NCBI GenBank assembly: GCA_030068145.1
Contig: JAPJBO010000931.1
Coordinates: 24,274 to 88,273, forward strand
DNA: 64,000 nucleotides
Direction of reading: 5' to 3'
From: Diplonema papillatum
Lineage: Eukaryota > Euglenozoa > Diplonemea > Diplonemida > Diplonemidae
Below the pieces are notes generated by a model. The model ran no database searches. It was not told where the DNA came from and was given only the letters and a program-made list of their open reading frames with translations. The position numbers were made by a program, and so were the translations under genes. Positions 46,703 through 55,620 of the stretch are shown piece by piece (position 1 is the first letter of the stretch; each line of letters opens with the position of its first letter).

Positions 46703-48566
46703 ATGCACACTTTCCCTTCTGCTCGAATCTCCAACACTTTTCACTCGATCACGAGGCGGGGTAAAAGAACGAGGCTTCCTGAGTCAGAAAAGGAGAAACA
46801 ATCCCCTTTGCATGTTTCGAGTGTCCCGCCCATGGACATTGATAAGCTGAGGGCCCGAATGTCACCATCGGCCCTGAAGAGGTTCGATGAAGTTTGGAAT
46901 GCGACCTTTTTCCCATCCCTGCACCACCCAGCGTCGGGACCGTCACGGAGTTCCTTCTTGAGTCCCTCTCATGCTACGACTCTGTATGAGCACGGCATTG
47001 CCTCACGTGTCGATGGCCCCGGTCCATTCGAGAACATACCATTTACAGTGGTTGAAGAGAAGGAAGAAGGGATTCGGCAAAGATTTATTTTGTGGACCCG
47101 GGCAGCGAACAATTGCTTGTCTGAACGAGGGTACGAGGCAAAAGTGCCCATCGAGCATATCTCTTTTTACTTGCTGTGTGTGAACGATGAATGTGCCTCG
47201 ACCAGGGATTTCAAAACGGGGTTTTATGCCATAGAAGTACCAAAACCGAGTCGGCATCTGTTCACTTTTTCCGACTCTGACGGCGACTGGTGGACTCTGA
47301 ACCGGCTCCCGATGGGGCATTGTTGTGCCCCGGAGATCATGCACACCCTTGCAGCGGTGGCGGCAGGGGACCCAGTGTACGTCAAACCAGCATTTGCGGC
47401 CAAAGGTGTGTGTGTGCACGTTTGGATCGATAACATTCGATACACTGGAAGAACTGTGGCAGTAAAAAGGGAGTCTGCAAGACTCGACACGACGGCCGAA
47501 AGTTGCCGACTCACATGGAAGCCGCAAGACACAAGAAACCAGGTCAAGATATCATGCAGGGTCAAAACCTTGTGTCTTTTTGAAAATGGCAAAAAAAAAA
47601 AATTCTGGAAAAAAATTGGGATTTTTGAATTTTAAAAGTTTGGAACAAACTCTGCAGCAATTTTTGATGAAGTTGAGCCAAAAAAAAATTTTCCAACTTT
47701 TTTTTTTGGGGTCCATCGGCTCCGCGGGAGCGTTTTAAAAAGACACAAGGTTTTGACCCTGCATGATATATGAGTTTATTGGTGTCGAATGGAACCATGA
47801 AAAGAAAGTAGTGCGGCCTTCCAGCAAAATCAGAAACAGGCTCGAGGCACTGGATCTTTCTACAGATGTTACTGCGTCAGACCTTGAGTCTCTGGGTGGT
47901 AGGTTGCTACACGCGTCAGCTGTTTCAGGTGTGTTCCCAGGGACATACTGGTTTGCCCTAAAGTTTTTAAGGAGAATTGTGAACTCTCTAAATCGCAATA
48001 CAAGGCAACCCGGCACACGTGTTGCTCTGCCAACGTCCGTAGTAGTGCAACTGAATAAGTGGCGCCAAGAGGTTCAAGTGGAGCGCCAGGTTCAACCTCA
48101 TTCTCAACCAACAGCTTTCACCATTTTTGTTGACGCGAGCCTCAAGGGATGGGGCGGCGTTATTGTTGATCGGGAAACAGGCGAAGTATTCGTTCACGGG
48201 GAGGAATGGTCACCCTTCCACAAGAAACATCACATCAATGAGTTAGAGGCACGCGCCTTACTCTGTGTGTTGAGGTTGCTTCCACGCAAGTCCGCTGGCA
48301 GACCAATTAGTATTTTTGTTGACAACACAACCGTTGTTGGCGCCGCAAGGAAGAAGCAGTGTGTCAAGAGCAGGATCCTGAACGACTCAGTTGTGGGTGC
48401 GTTGCAGACACTGAAAGACAGTAGATGCACTTTTTCCCTTGAGTGGGTGAAGTCGGAATGCAATCCTGCTGATATGCCATCGCGCGTTCCGCCCATCAGG
48501 ATGACCCGTGACAATCAGGACCAGGTTCTACAGGCGGTGAGGCGTTTTCTGGGCCAACATGCGTAG
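46703..48566 (+). pseudogene. RT-RNase H of the Ngaro-type element, split by a MITE
   Basis: The first part (46703-47552) carries the RT: FKTGFYAIEVPKPSRHL, LNRLPMGHCCAPEIMHTL and VCVHVWIDNIRYTG, where WIDN takes the place of YxDD. The second part (47766-48566) carries the connection and RNase H: IFVDASLKGWGGV, INELEARALL, IFVDNTTVVGA and SECNPADMPSR. The MITE 47553-47765 plus ATAT adds 217 bp, so it shifts the frame. Without it the protein would read ...QVKI-YEFIGVEW... across the site. IDN boxes are known from VIPER/TATE-like elements. The copy is probably inactive because of the insertion. Confidence 0.85.
47553..47765. mobile_element. NTAN-MITE (ATAT target) in the Ngaro-type RT gene
   Basis: ATAT lies at 47549-47552 and 47766-47769. 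Removing the MITE and one ATAT gives an uninterrupted RT-RNase H frame, which confirms the 4-bp duplication. Confidence 0.95.
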
Positions 48567-48581
48567 TGGAGGCGGAAAGTG

Positions 48582-49003
48582 ACCTTGTCTTCGGCAAGGC
48601 TTTTTCGTTTCCCACAGTGTTTGTTTTCCGTTTTCTTGGTTTCACGCACGCCTTTTTCGTCTTCTTGCTTTCCATTCTTCATGTGGTAGCACCGGCTAAA
48701 CTCGGAGGATAGCTCGATTCTGCAGATTCATTTGGGGAATCGACATTCCAGAGAATAGCCCCTAGTAGCTATTTATCCAACAAATAGTACTAAGAACCAG
48801 GGGGGAGGTTGGTTGCTTGGTTGGTGGTCTCAAAGCCTTGAATCCCGCCCACCCATCCCCCTGTGACCTTGTCTTCGGCAAGGCTTTTTCGTTTCCCACA
48901 GTGTTTGTTTTCCGTTTTCTTGGTTTCACGCACGCCTTTTTCGTCTTCTTGCTTTCCATTCTTCATGTGGTAGCACCGGCTAAACTCGGAGGATAGCTCG
49001 ATT
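48582..49003 (+). repeat. B1-A2-B2 split direct repeats of the Ngaro-type element
   Basis: B1 starts AAGTGACCTTGTCTTCGG, A2 starts GCAGATTCATTTGGGG, and B2 starts GTGACCTTGTCTTCGG and ends GATAGCTCGATTC. They are duplicated with the 9-kb block at 57593-58014. Confidence 0.9.
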
Positions 49004-49087
49004 CCCGGAATTTTTTTTTTTGCCAATTCCAAAAAGACACAAGGTTTTGACCTTGCATGATAACGTCGCATGAGACCTTATCGGTAC

Positions 49088-49299
49088 CATGCAGGGTCAA
49101 AACCTTGTGTCTTTTTAAAACGCTCCCGCGGGGCCGATAGAGCCCAAAAAATTTTTTTGGAAAAAAAAAAATTTGCTCAACTTCCTCAAAAATTACTGCA
49201 GAGTTTGTTCCAAACTTTTAAAATTCAAAAACCCCACTTTTTTTCCGGAAATTTTTTTTTGGCCATTTCCAAAAAGACACAAGGTTTTGACCCTGCATG
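49088..49299. mobile_element. NTAN-MITE (GTAC target)
   Basis: GTAC lies at 49084-49087 and 49300-49303. The body is inverted relative to the copy at 49369. Confidence 0.9.
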
Positions 49300-49368
49300 G
49301 TACCTCTTTTGCCCATTTCTGGGTTGCGACCTTATCGGTACCTTTTTGAGATGCGACCATATCGGTAC

Positions 49369-49580
49369 CATGCAGGGTCAAAACCTTGTGTCTTTTTGAA
49401 AATGGCAAAAAAAAAATTTCCAGAAAAAAAATGGGGTTTTTGAATTTTAAAAGTTTGGAACAAACTCTGCAGTAATTTTTGAGGAAGTTGAGCAAAATAT
49501 TTTTTTTCCAACATTTTTTTTTGGGGTCCATCGGCTCCGCAGGAGCGTTTTAAAAAGACACAAGGTTCTGACCCTGCATG
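49369..49580. mobile_element. NTAN-MITE (GTAC target)
   Basis: GTAC lies at 49365-49368 and 49581-49584. Confidence 0.9.
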
Positions 49581-49672
49581 GTACCTTTTTGGGGTTGCGA
49601 CCTTATCGGTACCTCTTTTGGAGGTTGCGGCGTTATCGGTACCTCTTTTGGAGGTTGCGACCTTATCGGTAC

Positions 49673-49884
49673 CATGCAAGGTCAAAACCTTGTGTCTTTT
49701 TGGAAATGGCCAAAAAAAAAATTTCCGGAAAAAAAATGGGTTTTTTGAATTTTAAAAGTTTGGAACAAACTCTGCAGTAATTTTTGAGAAGTTGAGCAAT
49801 TTTTTTTTTTTCCAAAATTTTTTTTAGGGCTCCATCGGCCCCGCGGGAGCGTTTTAAAAAGACACAAGGTTTTGACCCTGCATG
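49673..49884. mobile_element. NTAN-MITE (GTAC target)
   Basis: GTAC lies at 49669-49672 and 49885-49888. The left end reads CATGCAAGG. Confidence 0.9.
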
Positions 49885-49904
49885 GTACTGGACCTTATCG
49901 GTAC

Positions 49905-50115
49905 CATGCAGGGTCAAAACCTTGTGTCTTTTTAAAACGCTCCCGCGGAGCCGATGGCCTCCAAAAAAAAAATTGGAAAAAAAAAATTTTGCTCAACTTC
50001 CTCAAAAATTACTGCAGAGTTTGTTCCAAACTTTTAAAATTCAAAAAACCAATTTTTTTTCTGGAAATAAAATTTTGGCCATTTCCAAAAAGACACAAGG
50101 TTCTGACCCTGCATG
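49905..50115. mobile_element. NTAN-MITE (GTAC target)
   Basis: GTAC lies at 49901-49904 and 50116-50119; inverted body. Confidence 0.9.
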
Positions 50116-50149
50116 GTACCGATAAGGTCGCAACCTCCAAAAGAGGTAC

Positions 50150-50174
50150 CATGCAGGGTCAAAACCTTGTGTCC
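50150..50174. mobile_element. NTAN-MITE left-end stub
   Basis: Only the first 25 bp of a MITE remain (CATGCAGGGTC to TTGTGTC). Then comes CCGTGTACCGAA and the Merlin end, so the MITE was truncated before or by that arrival. Confidence 0.7.
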
Positions 50175-50202
50175 CGTGTACCGAAGGCATGTGGAACTTA
50201 GC

Positions 50203-50470
50203 CGTAGCCTACGTCTAAGTTCCGCTGAACCCAAAAAAAAGTGGTTCAGCGGAACTTAGATGTCAATACCCTCTTAGTTCCGCTGAACCCAAAAAAAAGC
50301 GGTTCAGCGGAACTTAGACGTCTAAGTTCCGCTGAACCCAAAAAAAAGTGGTTCAGCGGAACTTAGACGTCTAAGTTCCGCCGAACCCAAAAAAAAGTGG
50401 TTCAGCGGAACTTAGACGTCTAAGTTCCGCCGAACCCAAAAAAAAGCAGTTCAGCGGAACTTAGACGTCA
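50203..50470. repeat. Hairpin array AAGTTCCGCTGAACC (left end of Merlin-2)
   Basis: Five imperfect palindromes: AAGTTCCGCTGAACC, an A8 spacer, GGTTCAGCGGAACTT, separated by AGACGTCT. The partner array is at 57322-57480. Each unit could fold as a stem of about 17 bp. Confidence 0.9.
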
Positions 50471-50966
50471 TTATAGTAATGGGTTGGTTGAGTGGTGAGT
50501 GGTGAGTGGTTTGGTGTGGGCAGGTTGGTGAGTGGGGTGGGTGGGTGGGGGTGTGTGTGGTGTGTGAGCAATGGGTTGGTTGAGTGGGCAGGTTGGTGAG
50601 TGCAGTTGAGTGGGTTGGTGTGGTGAGTGGTGAGTGGTTTGGTGTTTGGTGTGGGCAGGTTGGTGAGTGGGGTGGGTGGGTGGGGGTGTGTGTGGTGTGT
50701 GAGCAATGGGTTGGTTGAGTGGGCAGGTTGGTGAGTGCAGTTGAGTGGGTTGGTGTGGTGAGTGGTGAGTGGTTTGGTGTGGGTGGGTGGCTTGGTTTGG
50801 GCAGGTTGGTGAGTGGGGTGGGTGGGTGGGGGTGTGTGTGTGAGTGATGGGTTAGTTGAGTGGGTTGGTGTGGTGAGTGGTGAGTTGGTGTGGGTAGGTT
50901 GGTGGGCAGGTTGGTGAGTGGGGTGGGTGGAGTTGAGTGGGTTGGTGTGAGGGTAGGGGGTTGAGT
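50471..50966. repeat. GT-rich GGGTTGGTGTGGTGAGTGG array
   Basis: A minisatellite with G/T on the plus strand. Long Thr/Pro/His frames on the opposite strand are artefacts. It ends in the CAACACAGGTCAAACTGG block. The array differs in unit arrangement between copy 1 and copy 2 of the 9-kb duplication. Confidence 0.85.
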
Positions 50967-52079
50967 GTGGTGCCAACACAGGTCAAACTGGATTTCTGTC
51001 TTGATCTTCCCTTTTGGAGGAAACACAGGCTAAACCAGGTTTCTGTCTTGAGGCCACACTTGCCAACACAGGTCAAACTGGATTTCTGTCTTGATCTTCC
51101 CTTTTGGAAGAAAGACTCTGGCTGAAGGTGTTGCTTTGTCTGAGGACGAAGAAGATGAAGAAGATGAAGAAGAAGAAGAAGAAGAAATAGAAGACAGCAG
51201 GCCAGTTCCTGTTGCAAGACACAGGCAGCGTGCAAAGCAGCGCAAGGTGGGCCCTATCACCTTGAAGCAAAAGGACAGGGCAGAAGGCTACAGCGGCATC
51301 TTTCGGAAGCGTGTGGAGGCAAAACCAGAATTTGGGTTGGTCAAGTTAATCCAGCAGGGGGGCCAAGAAGCTTCAGGAGTATGGTGTGATTCCTCCCTCC
51401 ATAACCTGCAAGTGCAGCAAACAGCTCGACAACTTGGTTTGGAGAGGTGCCCACACAAGCCGGAAACTTACCTGGCCTGTCTTCTTCTGCAGAGACTGCC
51501 GGTTGACGTACTCGACCTGCAGGAATTTTAAGCACATCTATTGGGAAGTCTAGCAAAGGTGGATCTCTCAAAATCAGCATTGCTGAGTTCTTCTGTTTGA
51601 TACTTGGATTTGTATTTGGTGCTGCAAAAGCAGTAGTCCTTGCACTTTGCCCACTAGCACGTCAGACGGTCACAAAGTGGGAAGCTGGGTTTAAGCGTAT
51701 TGTTGGTGATGAGGTCCAGCAAATGGAAATTGTCAACCTTCCACTGGGTGGCCCTGGAGCCATCATTGAAATAGACGAATTCTCAATTGGAGGAAGGATC
51801 GTGAAAGACAGAAGAGGGACACCTGTTGGATACGAGTACATGCGCTTTGTAGGGATTGTTGTCAGGGGATCACCATACTTCCTGATACGTGAGCTTCCAA
51901 GGAAAGTACAGAACCTTGTCTTGCCTAAAGAAACTGTACCAAGCCCTTCAGGACACAAAGCTTTTCCACCCAGTTGCACCACCACCTCCTCCAATTTCCA
52001 AGGAGGAGTTCAAAGCTCTCCTCGATGAGGGGGTCCTGGAAATAGGGACCCCAGAGGCATGTGTAAAGTATGCGTAGCA

Positions 52080-52343
52080 TACCTATACTTAACATTGAAC
52101 CGCCCAAAATCGTGGTTCAATGTTAAGTATAGGTAATTACCTATACTTAACATTGAACCGTGATTTTGGGCGGTTCAATGTTAAGTATAGGTAATTACCT
52201 ATACTTAACGCTGAACCCATACCTATACTTAACATTGAACCGCGATTTTGGGTGGTTCAATGTTAAGTATAGGTAATTACCTATACTTAACACTGAACCA
52301 CCAAAAACCATGGTTCAGCGTTAAGTATAGGTAATTGATTGTG
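52080..52343. repeat. Hairpin array CTATACTTAACATTGAACC (left end of Merlin-1)
   Basis: Four to five imperfect palindromes of CCTATACTTAACATTGAAC, an AAATC-type centre, then the inverse, separated by AATTA. The mirror array is at 55367-55620. Confidence 0.9.
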
Positions 52344-52351
52344 TAGCATGA

Positions 52352-52378
52352 CAAGACACAAGGTTTTGACCCTGCATG
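52352..52378. mobile_element. Solo MITE end
   Basis: Only the right end AGACACAAGGTTTTGACC + CTGCATGG of an NTAN-MITE remains. No body is left. Confidence 0.7.
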
Positions 52379-52399
52379 GTAGACATTTCCTCACCACCA

Positions 52400-52705
52400 G
52401 AGCCTCAAGAGGGTGGTAGACTACGTGGCGCGTTTTTTTTTTTCAGGTGGAGTGTCGAGGACTTGCGGCATAGCCAGCCCCCCTAATCTCCACCCCTCTC
52501 TTTTTAAGGTTTTTTTTTGGTTTTTTTTGGTGGGGAGAGGATCCCTTTTTCTGTTTTTTTTTGTTTTTTTTTTGGTATTTTTTTTGTCTCAATGTGTTTT
52601 TTTTTTTTTTTTTGGTATTTTTTACTGCAGATCAGGGATGGTGCTAAGAAACACCCATTCTGAACAGAATGAACAGGGGAGGAAGAAAAGGAAAAAAATA
52701 ATGAA
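52400..52705. other. Merlin-1 3' flank with T runs
   Basis: Starts CTCAAGAGGGTGGTAGACTACG and includes long interrupted T runs (52505-52625). The mirror of this block is at 56990-57310 after the Merlin-2 stop, which shows both transposase genes keep the same 3' flank. Confidence 0.7.
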
Positions 52706-54874
52706 TCATTGTGGTCTTCTCAACTGCAGCCTCCTGCGACCAGAAAATGGGTTGTACCATGCAGGGTCAAAACCTTGTGTCTTTTTGGAAATGGCCAAAA
52801 AAAAATTTCCGGAAAAAAAATGGGTTTTTTGAATTTTAAAAGTTTGGAACAAACTCTGCAGTATTTTTTGAGGAAGTTGAGCAAATTTTTTTTTTTCCAA
52901 AATTTTTTTTTGGGCTCCATCGGCCCCGCGGGAGCGTTTTAAAAAGACACAGGGTTTTGACCCTGCATGGTACACAGCTCCTTGGTTCTGTGGCTGTCCT
53001 TGTGGCTGAACAAAGATTGGGACACTAGGCTGGTCATCATTGTCTTCCTCCCTTTGGGTTGCAGGCAATACAAAAGGATTGTACTGGCTGCTGTCCACAT
53101 TTTGTTGTGGGTCAACAATTGGGCTCTCTTGGCTGCCTTCATCATCAGACTCAGGCTTTTCCTGGGCAAGTCTTTGCATCAACATGTCACGCACCCCAGG
53201 CTGGGATAGCATCTGGTCACACATGCCGGGCTGTGCCAGCAGCTGCAGCAAGGTGTCAGGCTGTGGTGGCAACTCAACAGCTTGTTGTTCTACCTCAGTA
53301 GCTTCAGCCTGGACCACCAGTTCCATCTGTGAAATCTTTTTCCCCAAAGCACAGAGAAAAAGGTGCACTAGGTCAAGACCTGTGTTCATCAGCCTCCACT
53401 GATTCATCAGAATCTCAGATGGTTTGCTGCGGTTCTTGCAGTTTTTGGTTTTAAGAGTAGTCTTAAGATGCTTCCACAAACCATCTGCCTTCTGGGTACC
53501 TGTAATCCACTTCTTGTCCCGGTACATGGGTGAGAAGTTCCCCCCTGCAGCAGTGGGGCAACCAGGTTCAGAAGGCTCAGACACCTTCGAAAGGATTTCT
53601 GCAACACATGTCTCTGCAAGGCAGTTTTCAACAGGAGGGGTGTCATCATCTTCAACAACTTTGCACCATTCTTCCTTCCCATGGTTAACCCAAGCATAGT
53701 TCACACAGTGCTTGTGTTCCCCCCAGTAGAACGAAGCCGATGCTGGATCAAGCATTGAACGATAAGTGGCAGCACCGTCTGTAGCAATGCACAACGGGTT
53801 TTCTGGGGTTCCAATTTCCAAAACCTCCTCATCAAGGAGGGCTTTGAACTCCTCCTTTGAAATCGGGGGTGGTGGTGGCGCAACAGGGTGTCCTTTTTTG
53901 TTGGTAAAGTCCTTGTGTCCTGATGGGCTTGCTACAGTGTCATCAGGGTTGACAAGTTTTTGCACCTTCCGGGGTAGCTCACGAATTAAGAAGTAGGGGG
54001 TGCCCCTGACAACAATACCCACAAAACGCAGGTATTCATATCCAACTGGTTTTCCTGTCTTGTCCTTCACCACTCTACCCCCAATTGAGAACTCATCAAT
54101 CTCAATTATTGCCCCAGGACCTCCCAAAGGAAGGTTTGCAGCTTCCATTTGCTCAACCTCACCACCAACAATGCACTTGAATCCTGCTTCCCATTTACAG
54201 ACGGTCTGGCGAGTAAACGAACAAAGTGCGTGTGTCAATGCTTTTTTGGCAACAAAAACAAACCCAAGTACCAAGCAGAAAAAGTCACCAAGAGTGACCT
54301 TGAGTGGGCCTCCTTTGTCTGATATGCCAAGAGCTGTGCTGAGAATAGCTGCTGTTGAGAACGATAGGTGACAGTGCTTGCAAAAGAAGACAGGCCAGTT
54401 GAGCTGCCGGGTGGTGTTTGCTCCTTTCCAAACCATGTTAGTCAGTTCCCTGCCACACTTGCAGGTGACAGCAGGTATGATTCCGTACTCCTGCAGTTTT
54501 TCTGCCATTGCAGCATCTCCCTGCCGGATGAGCTGCAGAACTCCAAACTTCGGCTTTGCTTCAACCCGTTTCCGGAACACACCGCTGTAGGCTTCTGTCT
54601 TCTCCTTCTTCTTCATGGCAACAGAGCTTACTTTGCGTTGCTTTGCTCTCTGCCTGTGTTTTGCAACAGGGACAGGCTCATCGTCTTCTTCTTCTTCATC
54701 GTCTTCTTCTTCTTCTTTTTTGACCCTTGACAGTGCAACACCTTCAGCCAGGGGGAGTTGCAAAGGAGGTGGACCAGCTGGGTCTGGATGCCTTCTTTTC
54801 ATTCCCCTTCCATTAGCTGCTTCACCACCTGGCAGCCAGGCCAGGAACATCAGCAACCCAAAGAGGGCAAACAT
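52706..54874 (-). CDS. Merlin (IS1595-type) transposase with an in-frame MITE
   Basis: The frame is open from 54919; the first ATG is at 54874 (MFALFGLLMFLAW...), with a second at 54799 (MKRRHPDP...). The N-terminus is acidic with a basic stretch HRQRAKQRKV. A zinc ribbon CKCGRELTN ... FFCKHCHLSF follows, then the DDE/D core: IIEIDEFSIGGR, LCIATDGAATYRSML, KHCVNYAWVNHG and GTQKADGLWKHLK. This is the layout of IS1595/Merlin transposases that cut and paste GGCATGTG-ended elements. The last about 90 residues include 71 encoded by an NTAN-MITE (52758-52969). MITE plus target is 216 bp, so the frame is kept and the conserved end SGRRRLQLRRPQ is still read. No internal stop; possibly active. A hydrophobic start (FALFGLLMFLAWLPGG) is odd and may be translated leader. 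Confidence 0.92.
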   Translation of the reverse strand: MFALFGLLMFLAWLPGGEAANGRGMKRRHPDPAGPPPLQLPLAEGVALSRVKKEEEEDDEEEEDDEPVPVAKHRQRAKQRKVSSVAMKKKEKTEAYSGVFRKRVEAKPKFGVLQLIRQGDAAMAEKLQEYGIIPAVTCKCGRELTNMVWKGANTTRQLNWPVFFCKHCHLSFSTAAILSTALGISDKGGPLKVTLGDFFCLVLGFVFVAKKALTHALCSFTRQTVCKWEAGFKCIVGGEVEQMEAANLPLGGPGAIIEIDEFSIGGRVVKDKTGKPVGYEYLRFVGIVVRGTPYFLIRELPRKVQKLVNPDDTVASPSGHKDFTNKKGHPVAPPPPPISKEEFKALLDEEVLEIGTPENPLCIATDGAATYRSMLDPASASFYWGEHKHCVNYAWVNHGKEEWCKVVEDDDTPPVENCLAETCVAEILSKVSEPSEPGCPTAAGGNFSPMYRDKKWITGTQKADGLWKHLKTTLKTKNCKNRSKPSEILMNQWRLMNTGLDLVHLFLCALGKKISQMELVVQAEATEVEQQAVELPPQPDTLLQLLAQPGMCDQMLSQPGVRDMLMQRLAQEKPESDDEGSQESPIVDPQQNVDSSQYNPFVLPATQREEDNDDQPSVPIFVQPQGQPQNQGAVYHAGSKPCVFLKRSRGADGAQKKILEKKKFAQLPQKILQSLFQTFKIQKTHFFSGNFFLAISKKTQGFDPAWYNPFSGRRRLQLRRPQ
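52758..52969. mobile_element. NTAN-MITE (GTAC target) inside the Merlin-1 gene
   Basis: GTAC lies at 52754-52757 and 52970-52973. It is read through in the Merlin frame on the minus strand. Confidence 0.95.
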
Positions 54875-54974
54875 GTTTGTTTTGTTGCTTTTTCTCAAGT
54901 GTATTCCTGGTGGTTTCAAGATGAATAGTGGTTGGTTTTAGTGATGACAGGTATACTAGTTGGCAAAACACAGG

Positions 54975-55095
54975 TCTGGGGTCTGTACGGGGTCCGTACG
55001 GGGTCCGTACGGGGTCCGTACGGGGTCCGTACGGGGTCCGTACGGGGTCCGTACGGGGTCCGTACGGGGTCCGTACGGGGTCCGTACAGGGTCAG
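54975..55095. repeat. GGGGTCCGTAC 11-bp tandem repeat
   Basis: About eleven copies of GGGGTCCGTAC between the Merlin-1 start and its right end. Each unit has GTAC, the preferred target of several MITEs here, but none has inserted in this array in copy 1. Confidence 0.95.
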
Positions 55096-55182
55096 GGTCC
55101 TCACAGGGTCCTAGACAGAAAACTGGTCACCCTTGTCCCCACGCATGACACTAGGCGTGGATCAGAGCGGGTTTGCCCCAGT

Positions 55183-55183
<1 letters not shown>

Positions 55184-55234
<51 letters not shown>
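55184..55234. repeat. (CA)n microsatellite
   Basis: About 25 uninterrupted CA dinucleotides, followed by CCCAAAATTTTGAACC-like words up to 55365. Confidence 0.95.
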
Positions 55235-55236
<2 letters not shown>

Positions 55237-55366
55237 AAAATTTTGAACCCAAATTTTAACCCAAAAATTTCAACCCAAGTTTTCAACCCAAATTTTTGAC
55301 AACAAATTCAACCCAAAAAAATTCAAATCTACAATTTTTGACACAAAGTTTTCAACCCAAGTTTTC
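55235..55366. repeat. CAACCCAAATTTT short-word array
   Basis: Irregular repeats of AACCCAAATTTT and TTTTCAACCCAAG between the CA run and the right hairpin array of Merlin-1. Confidence 0.7.
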
Positions 55367-55620
55367 ATTCCCTATACTTAACTCTGAACCATGGTTTTTG
55401 GTGGTTCAGCGTTAAGTATAGGTAATTACCTATACTTAACATTGAACCGTGATTTTTGTGGTTCAATGTTAAGTATAGGTATGGGTTCAGCGTTAAGTAT
55501 AGGTAATTACCTATACTTAACATTGAACCGCAATTTTTGCGGTTCAATGTTAAGTATAGGTAATTACCTATACTTAACATTGAACCACGATTTTGGGCGG
55601 TTCAATGTTAAGTACAGGTA
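55367..55620. repeat. Hairpin array (right end of Merlin-1)
   Basis: Mirror of 52080-52343; the same TACTTAACATTGAACC palindromes. Confidence 0.9.

Larger units (their letters stand above)
45277..49003 (+). mobile_element. Complete Ngaro-type retrotransposon with split direct repeats
   Basis: Repeat A1 (45277-45388) opens the element. The coding region follows. At the 3' end come B1 (about 48582-48719), A2 (48720-48836), a short spacer and B2 (about 48864-49003). A1/A2 (about 113 bp) and B1/B2 (about 140 bp) look identical. The order A1-genes-B1-A2-B2 is the hallmark of Ngaro/PAT/VIPER-type tyrosine-recombinase retrotransposons. It is intact apart from one MITE (47553-47765) that breaks the RT-RNase H frame. 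Confidence 0.9.
45147..49059. mobile_element. NTAN-MITE split by the Ngaro-type element
   Basis: The left part (45147-45276) runs from AAAACGCTCCCGCGG to CCCATTTTTTTT. The right part (49004-49059) starts CCGGAATTTTT and ends CTTGCATG. Together they make one MITE body, and the Ngaro-type element occupies the gap exactly. Confidence 0.85.
49060..50150. repeat. GGTACC minisatellite with MITEs in its units
   Basis: The spacer unit GGTACCTCTTTTGGAGG + TTGCGACCTTATC (30 bp) occurs repeatedly. Four MITEs (49088-49299, 49369-49580, 49673-49884, 49905-50115) sit in GTAC of different units, each with GTAC duplicated. A fifth, truncated MITE start is at 50150-50174. Confidence 0.9.

Noticed and set aside
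49070-49399. Many 60-120 codon frames with KPCVFLKRSRGADG or NLVSFWKWPK
   Set aside because: These are the two strands of the NTAN-MITE, repeated wherever the MITE sits; not separate genes.
50451-51026. Long Thr/Pro/His-rich frames (also at 59477-60061)
   Set aside because: Same minisatellite artefact; open in more than one frame and variable in length between the two duplicates.
54829-54874. Signal peptide at the start of the Merlin transposase (FALFGLLMFLAWLPGG)
   Set aside because: A secreted transposase makes no sense; an ATG at 54799 or translated leader is the more likely explanation. Mentioned in the gene entry only.
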